Assembly: GCA_947165115.1 (NCBI GenBank)
Contig: CAMUZD010000118.1
Location: 1 to 5,843, forward strand
Length of the DNA stretch: 5,843 nucleotides
Origin: an uncultured Clostridia bacterium
GTDB lineage: Bacteria; Bacillota; Clostridia; Oscillospirales; Acutalibacteraceae
Direction: 5' to 3'
The first letter of the stretch is position 1, and the number at the start of each line of letters is the position of its first letter. A program made the translations under genes and the position numbers. Shown one piece after another: positions 1 to 5,622 of the stretch. The notes under the pieces are model-generated. The model did not search any database and had not been told where the DNA came from. It saw nothing but the letters and a program-made list of their open reading frames with translations.

Positions 1-902
1 TTATCAACAGAATCAATTCCGACCTTGCGAACGACCTCGGAAACCTTGTTTCGAGAACTGTCGCGATGGTTTGCAAATACTTTGACGGCACAATTCCTGC
101 GGAGAGAGAAGACGGCGAATCTGCCGCCGACCTCAACGCGCTCGCCGCAGAAACAAAGACAGAAGCGGAGAAATATCTCGATGCACTCAATTTCTCGGAG
201 TCGCTCACAAGCATCTGGAAATTCATTTCAAGGACCAATAAATACATTGACGAGACTGCTCCCTGGGCGCTCGCCAAGGATGAGAGCAACAAAGCCCGTC
301 TGGCAGAGGTAATGTATAATCTTTGCGAGAGTATCAGAATTATAAGCGTGTTTGTTGCTCCGTTTATGCCCGAAACAAGCGTGAAAATCCGCGCTCAGCT
401 CGGCCTAGCTCCCGTGGAAGACTGGGAGGAATGCGGAGTATTCGGCAAAGAAGAGACCTATACCGTAGTCAAGGGAGATATCATCTTCCCGCGTCTCGAT
501 CCCGAGAAGGAGCTTGAAGAGCTCGCTTCCCTCAATAAAGCGCCATCGAATCCGCTCAGAGACGAAATCGAAGGCGTAGCTAAAATAGGTATAGACGATT
601 TTGCGAAAGTCGATCTGAGAGTTGCCGAAGTCAAGGCGTGCGAGCCGGTTGCCAAGGCAAAAAAACTTCTTAAGCTTACTCTTGATGACGGTACGGGCGA
701 AGACAGGACCGTCGCGAGCGGAATAGCCCTTTATTATAAGCCCGAGGAGCTTATCGGCAAGAAGGTTGTTCTTGTTTCCAATCTCAAGCCGGCAACACTC
801 TGCGGAGTTGAGAGCAAGGGCATGATTCTCGCCGCCGACGCGGGCGAAGAAATCAAGGTTATCTTCGTTGACGGCATCACAAACGGCACAAAGATAAGAT
901 AA
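1..902 (+). CDS. metG: Methionyl-tRNA synthetase, C-terminal part (5' end outside window)
   Basis: This cytoplasmic enzyme charges tRNA-Met with methionine. The reading frame is open from the left edge (first full codon at 3) and ends at TAA 900-902, giving 299 residues, roughly the last 45% of a long-form MetRS. The fragment opens with INRINSDLANDLGNLVSRT, the characteristic start of the MetRS anticodon-binding helical domain, which runs to about nucleotide 510. A linker follows, and from about 582 to the stop there is a 106-residue EMAPII/Arc1p-like OB-fold tRNA-binding domain (IDDFAKVDLRVAEV, later LKPATLCGVESKGM). The HIGH and KMSKS catalytic motifs must lie upstream and cannot be checked. 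The ATG at 66 is an internal methionine, not the start. The stop overlaps the tatD start, so the two are very likely co-transcribed. No frameshift is visible. Assignment is secure by family motifs. Confidence 0.97.
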   Translation, partial: INRINSDLANDLGNLVSRTVAMVCKYFDGTIPAEREDGESAADLNALAAETKTEAEKYLDALNFSESLTSIWKFISRTNKYIDETAPWALAKDESNKARLAEVMYNLCESIRIISVFVAPFMPETSVKIRAQLGLAPVEDWEECGVFGKEETYTVVKGDIIFPRLDPEKELEELASLNKAPSNPLRDEIEGVAKIGIDDFAKVDLRVAEVKACEPVAKAKKLLKLTLDDGTGEDRTVASGIALYYKPEELIGKKVVLVSNLKPATLCGVESKGMILAADAGEEIKVIFVDGITNGTKIR

Positions 903-1669
903 TGGCAGATATTTACGATTCACACGCTCATTATAATGATGAGGCGTTTGACGAAGACAGGGCAGAACTTCTCAATTCTCTTTCGGAAAAAGGTGTCTGT
1001 GCCGTTATAAATTGCGGAACGGATATCGCGACCTCGGAGTTTTCGCTTGCCCTCGCGCGTGATTATTCTTTTATTCGCGCTGCGTGCGGAATCCATCCTC
1101 ATGAAGCTGCCGCCTGCAAAGGCGATTATCTGCCGAAGCTCACAGAAATGCTCAAGGATGAGAAATGCGTCGCCGTCGGTGAAATAGGGCTCGATTATCA
1201 TTATGATTTTTCGCCCCGCGATATTCAGCTCAGATTTTTTGAGGAGCAGATTATTCTTGCGAATAAACTCGGCCTGCCGGTAATCGTTCACGACAGGGAA
1301 TCCCACGAGGATACGCTGAATCTGCTTAAAAAGCATAAGCCCAAGGGCGTGGTTCACTGTTTTTCCGGCTCCGCCGAAATGGCGAAAGAAGTGCTGAAAC
1401 TCGGAATGTATATTGGGCTCGGAGGCGCGGTTACGTTCAAAAACGCCCGTAAGCCGCTCGAGGTGGCGGCTGTTGTTCCCGATGACAGACTGCTGATTGA
1501 AACGGACTGCCCTTATATGACGCCCGTTCCCTTCAGAGGAAGGCGCAACGATTCGTCCTATATACCTTATGCCGCAGAGGTTCTCGCTCAGGTAAAAGGC
1601 GTTACAGCGGACGAAATACTTGAAATAACAAGACAAAACGCAAATACGCTTTTCAAAACTCAATACTGA
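902..1669 (+). CDS. tatD: TatD-family metal-dependent deoxyribonuclease
   Basis: This is a 255-residue TIM-barrel metal-dependent hydrolase of the TatD/YcfH type, which members of the family use as 3'-5' DNase; it is probably cytoplasmic. Length is normal for the family. The metal-site residues are all present: HxH at H8/H10 (YDSHAHYND), E94 in VGEIGLDYHYD, H130 in PVIVHDRE, H152 in VVHCFSGS and D202 in LIETDCPY. The family signature PVPFRGRRN follows at about 209-216. The ATG at 902 overlaps the metG stop by one base (TAATG) and has only a weak purine stretch (AAGATAAG) before it, so translation is probably coupled to metG by termination-reinitiation. No promoter is seen between the two genes. 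A shared terminator hairpin begins directly after the stop. The family call is firm; the exact physiological substrate is not shown by sequence. Confidence 0.96.
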   Translation: MADIYDSHAHYNDEAFDEDRAELLNSLSEKGVCAVINCGTDIATSEFSLALARDYSFIRAACGIHPHEAAACKGDYLPKLTEMLKDEKCVAVGEIGLDYHYDFSPRDIQLRFFEEQIILANKLGLPVIVHDRESHEDTLNLLKKHKPKGVVHCFSGSAEMAKEVLKLGMYIGLGGAVTFKNARKPLEVAAVVPDDRLLIETDCPYMTPVPFRGRRNDSSYIPYAAEVLAQVKGVTADEILEITRQNANTLFKTQY

Positions 1670-1670
1670 A

Positions 1671-1699
1671 AAAGCACGGATGAGATTCATCCGTGCTTT
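1671..1699. terminator. Bidirectional rho-independent terminator between tatD and trpB2
   Basis: A perfect 13-bp inverted repeat (1671-1683 with 1687-1699; arms AAAGCACGGATGA and its complement) closes a three-base loop (GAT). Read on the minus strand the stem is followed by TTTTTC, a good U-tract for the convergent trpB2 gene. Read on the plus strand it is followed by a T-rich run (CTTTCTGTATATTTCTTATTT), enough for tatD. It fills nearly all of the 41-bp gap between the two stop codons. Confidence 0.9.
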
Positions 1700-1710
1700 C
1701 TGTATATTTC

Positions 1711-3087
1711 TTATTTGTCAACCTTCGGGAGTTTCTCTCTGTATTTTGCAAGTTCTTCGTCGGTCGGGATGTAGTCATCCATCTGGCAGTCATTGAACTT
1801 CTGATATGCATACAGATCGAAGTAGCCGGTGCCGGTGAGACCGAAGAGGATAGTTTTTTCTTCGCCGGTTTCCTTGCACTTGAGCGCCTCGTCGATAGCG
1901 ACTCTGATGGCATGTGAGCTTTCGGGAGCGGGCAGGATGCCTTCGCATCTTGCAAACTGCTCGGCCGCCTCAAATACGGCTGTCTGCTCAACGCTTGTTG
2001 CCTTGATGAGACCCTGATCATAGAGTTCTGAGAGAACGGGGCTCATGCCGTGATAGCGCAGGCCGCCTGCGTGGTTGGGAGAGGGAATGAAATCGGAGCC
2101 GAGGGTATACATCTTCGCGAGCGGGCAGACCATGCCGGTATCGCAGAAGTCATAAGCATAGACGCCTCTTGTGAAGCTCGGGCAGCTTGCGGGCTCAACT
2201 GCGATGATTTCATAATCGTTTTCGCCTCTGAGCTTCTCGCCCATGAACGGGGAGATAAGACCGCCGAGGTTGGAGCCGCCGCCTGCGCAGCCGATAATCA
2301 TATCGGGCTTTACGCCGATTTTGTCAAATGCGGCTTTTGCTTCAAGGCCGATAACGCTCTGATGAAGGAGCACCTGATTGAGAACGGAGCCGAGAACATA
2401 GCGGTAGCCGGGATTTGAAACAGCGACCTCAACAGCTTCGGAAATGGCGCAGCCGAGAGAACCGTTGGTGCCGGGATGCTCCGCGAGAATCTTCTTGCCG
2501 ATTTCGGTTGTATCCGAGGGGGAGGGAGTTACGCTCGCGCCGTAGGTGCGCATAACTTCGCGGCGGAAGGGCTTCTGCTCATAGGAAACCTTAACCATAT
2601 AGACCTTGCAGTCAAGATCGAGATAAGCGCATGCCATTGAAAGAGCCGTGCCCCACTGACCTGCTCCGGTCTCGGTGGTAACGCCCTTGAGGCCCTGCTT
2701 CTTTGCGTAATAAGCCTGAGCGATTGCGCTGTTGAGCTTATGGGAGCCGCTGGTGTTGTTGCCCTCAAATTTGTAGTAAATCTTTGCGGGAGTGCCGAGC
2801 TTTTTCTCAAGGCAGTATGCTCTGACGAGCGGTGAAGGACGATACATCTTGTAGAATTCCCTGATTTCTTCGGGAATCTCAAAATATGCGGTATCGTTGT
2901 CAAGTTCCTGCTGAACAAGATCTTCGCAGAATACGACGCCGAGCTCTTCCGCAGTCATCGGCTCAAGAGTGCCGGGATTGAGAAGGGGAGCGGGCTTCTT
3001 TTTCATATCTGCACGCACATTATACCATGCTTTGGGCATCTCGTGTTCTTCAAGATATACTTTGTAAGGGATTTTTTCGTTTGCCAT
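1711..3087 (-). CDS. trpB: Tryptophan synthase beta chain, TrpB2-type, stand-alone
   Basis: This PLP-dependent cytoplasmic enzyme of 458 residues should condense indole with L-serine to give L-tryptophan. Visible motifs are the PLP-lysine segment EGNNTSGSHKLNSA (K117), TETGAGQWGTA (E139, the expected catalytic glutamate), the phosphate-binding glycine loop GCAGGGSNLGG (267-277) and EGILPAPESSHAI (382-394). The SGSHKLN form and the extended N-terminus place it with TrpB2 rather than classical TrpB1, which carries TGAHKIN. The start at 3087 is chosen because AAAGGAAG lies at a good distance upstream. The frame stays open to an ATG at 3321, but that stretch is the T-box terminator region and is not coding. 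No trpA or other trp gene adjoins it. TrpB2 enzymes are known to work without TrpA, so indole salvage is the likely role (inference). Expression is probably controlled by the Trp T-box upstream. Confidence 0.95.
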   Translation of the reverse strand: MANEKIPYKVYLEEHEMPKAWYNVRADMKKKPAPLLNPGTLEPMTAEELGVVFCEDLVQQELDNDTAYFEIPEEIREFYKMYRPSPLVRAYCLEKKLGTPAKIYYKFEGNNTSGSHKLNSAIAQAYYAKKQGLKGVTTETGAGQWGTALSMACAYLDLDCKVYMVKVSYEQKPFRREVMRTYGASVTPSPSDTTEIGKKILAEHPGTNGSLGCAISEAVEVAVSNPGYRYVLGSVLNQVLLHQSVIGLEAKAAFDKIGVKPDMIIGCAGGGSNLGGLISPFMGEKLRGENDYEIIAVEPASCPSFTRGVYAYDFCDTGMVCPLAKMYTLGSDFIPSPNHAGGLRYHGMSPVLSELYDQGLIKATSVEQTAVFEAAEQFARCEGILPAPESSHAIRVAIDEALKCKETGEEKTILFGLTGTGYFDLYAYQKFNDCQMDDYIPTDEELAKYREKLPKVDK

Positions 3088-3094
3088 GGTGTTA

Positions 3095-3102
3095 CTTCCT
3101 TT
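3095..3102 (-). promoter_or_regulatory. Ribosome binding site deciding the trpB2 start
   Basis: Minus-strand AAAGGAAG ends 7 nt before the ATG at 3087 (9 nt from its GGA core). It is the only good Shine-Dalgarno match near an in-frame ATG, and it supports the 458-residue product over the longer open frame. Confidence 0.85.
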
Positions 3103-3138
3103 CGTAATGGATTTTGAATTGATTTTCATTTTATTTTC

Positions 3139-3171
3139 AGTTTCCGGTATCCCGTAAGATGCCCTGAAACT
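3139..3171 (-). other. Possible hairpin in the trpB2 5' UTR downstream of the T-box
   Basis: On the minus strand AGTTTC (3171-3166) pairs with GAAACT (3144-3139). Inside it, GGCATC can pair with GATACC with one C-A mismatch, around a TTACGG loop. No T-run follows, so it is not a terminator. It sits in the long stretch between the T-box terminator and the RBS. It may be RNA-stabilising or fortuitous. Confidence 0.3.
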
Positions 3172-3235
3172 TAATTGACTGTATGTGTTGAAGAATGATT
3201 TGCTTTTGTTTGAAATCGATGAGCCGTTGACAAAC

Positions 3236-3267
3236 AAAAAACCTGCCCCGACATTTGCCGGGACAGG
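3236..3267 (-). terminator. Regulated intrinsic terminator of the T-box leader
   Basis: On the minus strand CCTGTCCCGGC (3267-3257) pairs with GTCGGGGCAGG (3252-3242) around an AAAT loop. The 11-bp stem contains two G-U pairs. It is followed directly by TTTTTT (3241-3236). It is the OFF state of the T-box, and its 5' arm is also used by the antiterminator. Confidence 0.93.
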
Positions 3268-3295
3268 AATAATATCATTTCCTGCGGTGCCACCC
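3260..3295 (-). promoter_or_regulatory. T-box antiterminator element
   Basis: On the minus strand GGG (3295-3293) can pair with CCC (3262-3260) as helix A1. The seven-base bulge TGGCACC (3292-3286) follows, then helix A2, GCAGGAA (3285-3279) with TTCCTGT (3269-3263, one G-U pair). The 3' arm TTCCTGTCCC shares its bases with the 5' arm of the terminator, so the two folds exclude each other. Binding of uncharged tRNA to TGGC would favour read-through into trpB2. Confidence 0.88.
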
Positions 3296-3515
3296 TGCTT
3301 GGTGCTTTCACACCCGCTCAACGCATACTCGATGATATGCTGCTCTTTGTTTACGGAGAAGCCCGCTCCGTCTCACATACTCCGCATCGCGTTTCTGCTC
3401 GCCCTCGGAAGTCCATTCGGATTTATTCTTTATACCGCAATCACAGCACCTGCGGCTCTCTGAGATAAAGGGGATAAAACCTACTCACTCTTCTTCATCG
3501 GTTTTCGTTTTCATC

Positions 3516-3544
3516 AATATAGCACTCTGAAATCCGTTTGTCAA
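3516..3544 (-). promoter_or_regulatory. Sigma-A-type promoter for the T-box/trpB2 transcript
   Basis: On the minus strand TTGACA (3544-3539, perfect -35) and TATATT (3521-3516, 5 of 6 to the -10 consensus) are separated by exactly 17 bp. Transcription should start near 3508-3510, about 15 nt before T-box Stem I. Initiation therefore looks strong and constitutive, leaving control to the T-box. Confidence 0.88.
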
Positions 3545-3628
3545 GCGTTTTTTACAAATTTTTTCGGATTTTTTGTGCCTTTTAAATAATAGATTTTAGA
3601 TTGTATTTTACAAATCTATATGGCAGCG

Positions 3629-3660
3629 AAAAATAAAAGGCACGGACGAACCGTGCCTTT
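3629..3660 (-). terminator. Rho-independent terminator of the C1 protease gene
   Basis: A perfect 10-bp stem (AAAGGCACGG, 3636-3645, with 3651-3660) closes a five-base loop. Read on the minus strand the stem ends in TTT and continues T-A-TTTTT-C. It starts 10 nt after the stop codon of the protease gene at 3671, so the gene is a single-gene unit. The rest of the A/T-rich stretch 3545-3628 holds nothing else I can identify. Confidence 0.9.
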
Positions 3661-3670
3661 GCTGTGAATA

Positions 3671-5470
3671 TTATTTTGTTTTTCGTTTTGCGAAAGCAAA
3701 TATTCTGTCAAATATCATCTGGATCAGCTGTCTTAGCGTGATTGTATTATTGCCCTTCAGATGAGTTTCAGACTCGGTGTGGCCGCAGTTTATGCAGGTA
3801 TGCGTGTCGATATAGTAGTTGCTGCCGCTTTCCGTGGTAGTCCATTCGCTGTATGTGTGAGCGCCGCTCGGGGGGGTAAAACTGCCTGTGCGCTCGACGC
3901 CGCACTGAGTGCACTTATAGAATGTATAGCCGCTGTCAATGCAGGTCGGAGCAACGACTGTTGTCTGATAATTATGCTCAATGCATGAAACATAGGCGGT
4001 TATGGAATTGTTGCCGAGATGATACTGCGCGAGCTGACCAGAGGTGTTGTCGCACCAGGATCCGAGTTTCATGAAACTCTGCCCGGCGGCTACCGTATAA
4101 TGAAGGCCGTCATCGTCAACGCGGTCAAGCTGCTCGCAGGTCATATAAGCCGGTGAACTGCCGTCTGTGCTCGCATAGGTCAGGACTATCGAGAACCTTG
4201 TTCCCAGAGGAAGATTTACAGGATTATCAAGCGTTATCATATGATAACCCGTATTCCTCGCAGTAGTGCTGGTTGAAAAAGCGAGAGTGCCCGATTCCGG
4301 ATTATTTGCGGATACGCCTGTATAGACCTTTGCTGTGACCTGAAGATTCTGAGTCTTTGTGGTATAATAAGAGAACGCATCGAGCTTGTCCGCACCCGTG
4401 GAAGTGTAGATATTTGCGAATGTAGTCTGCGTTCCGGTTCCCATCATATTCAGAGTGCCTATGCCTGTATAGCAGTATCTCTTATAGATATCGCCTCTCG
4501 GCATAACGGAAAAGCCGCAGAATTCGCCTGTGCTGCCCGATTCATAGGAGAGCCAGAAATAACCGTTGTTGTGGCTCCAGGTGCCCCAGCTGTTCTTTAT
4601 GAGCCAGGCGCCGGGGTTTTCGGGGCAGCAGGATGATTTGAAATTGGTAACGGCATATTCGTCATCCCAGCCGATTATCGTAATCATATGATTTGTGGCG
4701 TAATTGTCGCCTAAGGAAAAATAATATGATGAGGTGGATGAGGTCGCGAACTGGTCATAATACGGAACGGAAGTCGTAACCGCGCCGTGATTCATTATCC
4801 ACTGCTTGACTTCATCCGATGTCTGTATTTTCTCCGCGCCTTTCATTATTATTCCGCCGCCGAGATTGATTCTGTCCGATTCGGGATAATTACCCATCTG
4901 ACTGAATTCATAGACGCTGCTCGGGAAATCCGCATCAAGCGCAGGGCCGTTCAGCGCGGCGAGCGCGGAGGACGAATGCTGCCAGCTGCCTCCCGTATCA
5001 TAGGGCGTGGGTTCATCGGTGATATAGTAGTCTCCGTATGTGGCGTCATTCTGATCCTCGGTCGGAGTAAATGTGAACCAGGCAAGGTGCGCCTCCGAAT
5101 AATCGACGCTGTTGACGCCTGCATAACCTCTTGAAACGGCGTCCGCCTCAAGTGCGGCGCAGGTTGAATATGCCCAGCAGTTGCCGGTATTTCCCTGGCT
5201 TTTGACGGAGGTTATAACGCCCGCATTACGGGCATCGTATGAAGTGGGCAGCCCGCTTTTTGCGCCGGAGCGCGTCGGCTTGGAATAAGTGAATTCATCT
5301 TTGAGCTCGTTGCCGTCGCCGTCATAATATTTTACATCAAAACCGCCGGGAGAAATAACGGCTTTCGCGGTTTCGATTTTTATGTCATCCGCTGTGAAGG
5401 CCGTCATAAGACCGCCGCAGAGCATAAATACCATAACCGCGCATAAGAATACGCTTATCGCCTTTTTCAT
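3671..5470 (-). CDS. Secreted papain-like (C1 family) cysteine protease with lectin-like and cysteine-pair C-terminal region
   Basis: The product is a 599-residue exported endopeptidase. A signal peptide is clear (MKKAIS, hydrophobic to about F25, cut probably near A27); MLC-G is not a lipobox. A short pro-segment of about 45 residues precedes the catalytic domain (about 73-325), which begins LPTSYDARNAGVITSVKSQG. The full catalytic set is visible: Q92 (oxyanion), C98 in GNTGNCWAYS, H261 in NHMITIIGWDD and N293 in IKNSWGTW. Residues about 330-495 look like the beta-rich lectin-like domain seen behind bacterial C1 peptidases (family-level recall, moderate). Residues 496-570 carry C510, CTQC at 520-523 and CINC at 559-562, with several histidines. 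The tail LRQLIQMIFDRIFAFAKRKTK is amphipathic and basic, with no LPXTG motif. The start at 5470 is fixed by GGAGGT six bases upstream; the ATG at 5488 would place that RBS inside the coding region. The gene has its own promoter and terminator. The substrate is unknown. Confidence 0.93.
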   Translation of the reverse strand: MKKAISVFLCAVMVFMLCGGLMTAFTADDIKIETAKAVISPGGFDVKYYDGDGNELKDEFTYSKPTRSGAKSGLPTSYDARNAGVITSVKSQGNTGNCWAYSTCAALEADAVSRGYAGVNSVDYSEAHLAWFTFTPTEDQNDATYGDYYITDEPTPYDTGGSWQHSSSALAALNGPALDADFPSSVYEFSQMGNYPESDRINLGGGIIMKGAEKIQTSDEVKQWIMNHGAVTTSVPYYDQFATSSTSSYYFSLGDNYATNHMITIIGWDDEYAVTNFKSSCCPENPGAWLIKNSWGTWSHNNGYFWLSYESGSTGEFCGFSVMPRGDIYKRYCYTGIGTLNMMGTGTQTTFANIYTSTGADKLDAFSYYTTKTQNLQVTAKVYTGVSANNPESGTLAFSTSTTARNTGYHMITLDNPVNLPLGTRFSIVLTYASTDGSSPAYMTCEQLDRVDDDGLHYTVAAGQSFMKLGSWCDNTSGQLAQYHLGNNSITAYVSCIEHNYQTTVVAPTCIDSGYTFYKCTQCGVERTGSFTPPSGAHTYSEWTTTESGSNYYIDTHTCINCGHTESETHLKGNNTITLRQLIQMIFDRIFAFAKRKTK

Positions 5471-5476
5471 ACTGCC

Positions 5477-5482
5477 ACCTCC
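5477..5482 (-). promoter_or_regulatory. Ribosome binding site deciding the C1 protease start
   Basis: Minus-strand GGAGGT lies six bases before the ATG at 5470 and is nearly perfect. It overlaps the codons that an upstream in-frame ATG at 5488 would translate as NGGGS, so the upstream ATG is not the start. Confidence 0.9.
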
Positions 5483-5506
5483 GTTCATATATATTTTATC
5501 AGTCTA

Positions 5507-5535
5507 ATTATATATTATTTTTCCTTTTCCGTCAA
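5507..5535 (-). promoter_or_regulatory. Sigma-A-type promoter for the C1 protease gene
   Basis: On the minus strand TTGACG (5535-5530, 5 of 6) and TATAAT (5512-5507, perfect) are separated by 17 bp of A-rich spacer. The expected start site near 5500 gives a short leader of about 30 nt, too short for a riboswitch. Confidence 0.85.
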
Positions 5536-5562
5536 TACGATTAAAAAAATAATACAAAAGTC

Positions 5563-5591
5563 TTGTTTTTTTGGATGAAATATTATAAAAT
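5563..5591 (+). promoter_or_regulatory. Possible promoter for the M28 peptidase gene
   Basis: TTGTTT (5563-5568) and TAAAAT (5586-5591, 5 of 6 to the -10) are 17 bp apart, inside an A/T-rich tract that offers other registers too. It lies back-to-back with the protease promoter at 5507-5535. The 152-bp divergent gap must hold promoters for both genes, but this one is weaker by sequence. Confidence 0.45.
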
Positions 5592-5611
5592 AAACTGTAA
5601 TTTTGAATTCC

Positions 5612-5616
5612 GGAGG
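5612..5616 (+). promoter_or_regulatory. Ribosome binding site of the M28 peptidase gene
   Basis: GGAGG, continuing as GGAAA, ends six bases before the ATG at 5623. This is strong support for that start and for the gene being real although only 221 bases of it are in the window. Confidence 0.88.
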
Positions 5617-5622
5617 GAAAGA

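Larger units (their letters stand above)
3236..3510 (-). promoter_or_regulatory. T-box riboswitch (tRNA-Trp responsive) controlling trpB2
   Basis: The leader RNA senses uncharged tRNA by pairing its specifier codon with the anticodon and its antiterminator bulge with the tRNA 3' end. On the minus strand Stem I starts near 3493. GAAG (3493-3490) pairs with CTTC (3411-3408), followed by the AGTGA (3489-3485) and AGTA (3485-3482) motifs. A helix GGTTTTAT/ATAAATCC (3481-3474 with 3426-3419, one mismatch) and CTTTAT/ATAAAG lead to the distal AGAGAGCCGCAGGTGCTGTG element at 3461-3442. The 3' side of the specifier loop reads GAA-TGG-A, with TGG at 3415-3413, a tryptophan codon. A hairpin ACGGAG/CTCCGT (3371-3366, 3358-3353) falls in the Stem II region, and GGTGT/GCACC is a likely Stem III. 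The conserved T-box AGGGTGGCACCGC is at 3296-3284. The UGGC bulge matches the ACC of the tRNA end plus discriminator G73, as found in bacterial tRNA-Trp. Stem II pairings are tentative. Confidence 0.95.

Noticed and set aside
405..923. Open frame of 172 codons antisense to the metG 3' end
   Set aside because: No RBS or family motifs; it is a shadow of the conserved MetRS tRNA-binding domain.
920..1690. Long open frame of 256 codons antisense to tatD
   Set aside because: It lies almost exactly over tatD, shows no recognisable domain and is explained by codon bias of the plus-strand gene.
2050..2418. Plus-strand open frame of 122 codons
   Set aside because: It is antisense to conserved trpB2 coding sequence, including the glycine loop, and has no start signals.
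3088..3321. N-terminal extension of trpB2 to an ATG at 3321 (minus strand)
   Set aside because: The stretch covers the T-box antiterminator, terminator and T-run; TrpB2 homology begins at MANEK and a good RBS sits just before 3087.
3185..3463. Plus-strand open frame of 92 codons
   Set aside because: It is the reverse complement of the T-box leader, whose RNA structure fully explains the sequence.
4787..5134. Plus-strand open frame of 115 codons
   Set aside because: It is antisense to the catalytic domain of the C1 protease; no RBS or protein family features.
5417..5470. Lipoprotein signal in the C1 protease (Cys18 in FMLCGG)
   Set aside because: Leucine directly before the cysteine does not fit the lipobox (small residue at -1); an ordinary signal peptidase I site near residue 27 is more likely.
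5471..5488. Upstream in-frame ATG for the C1 protease
   Set aside because: It would put the strong GGAGGT site inside the coding region and add residues before a normal signal peptide; it also has no RBS of its own.
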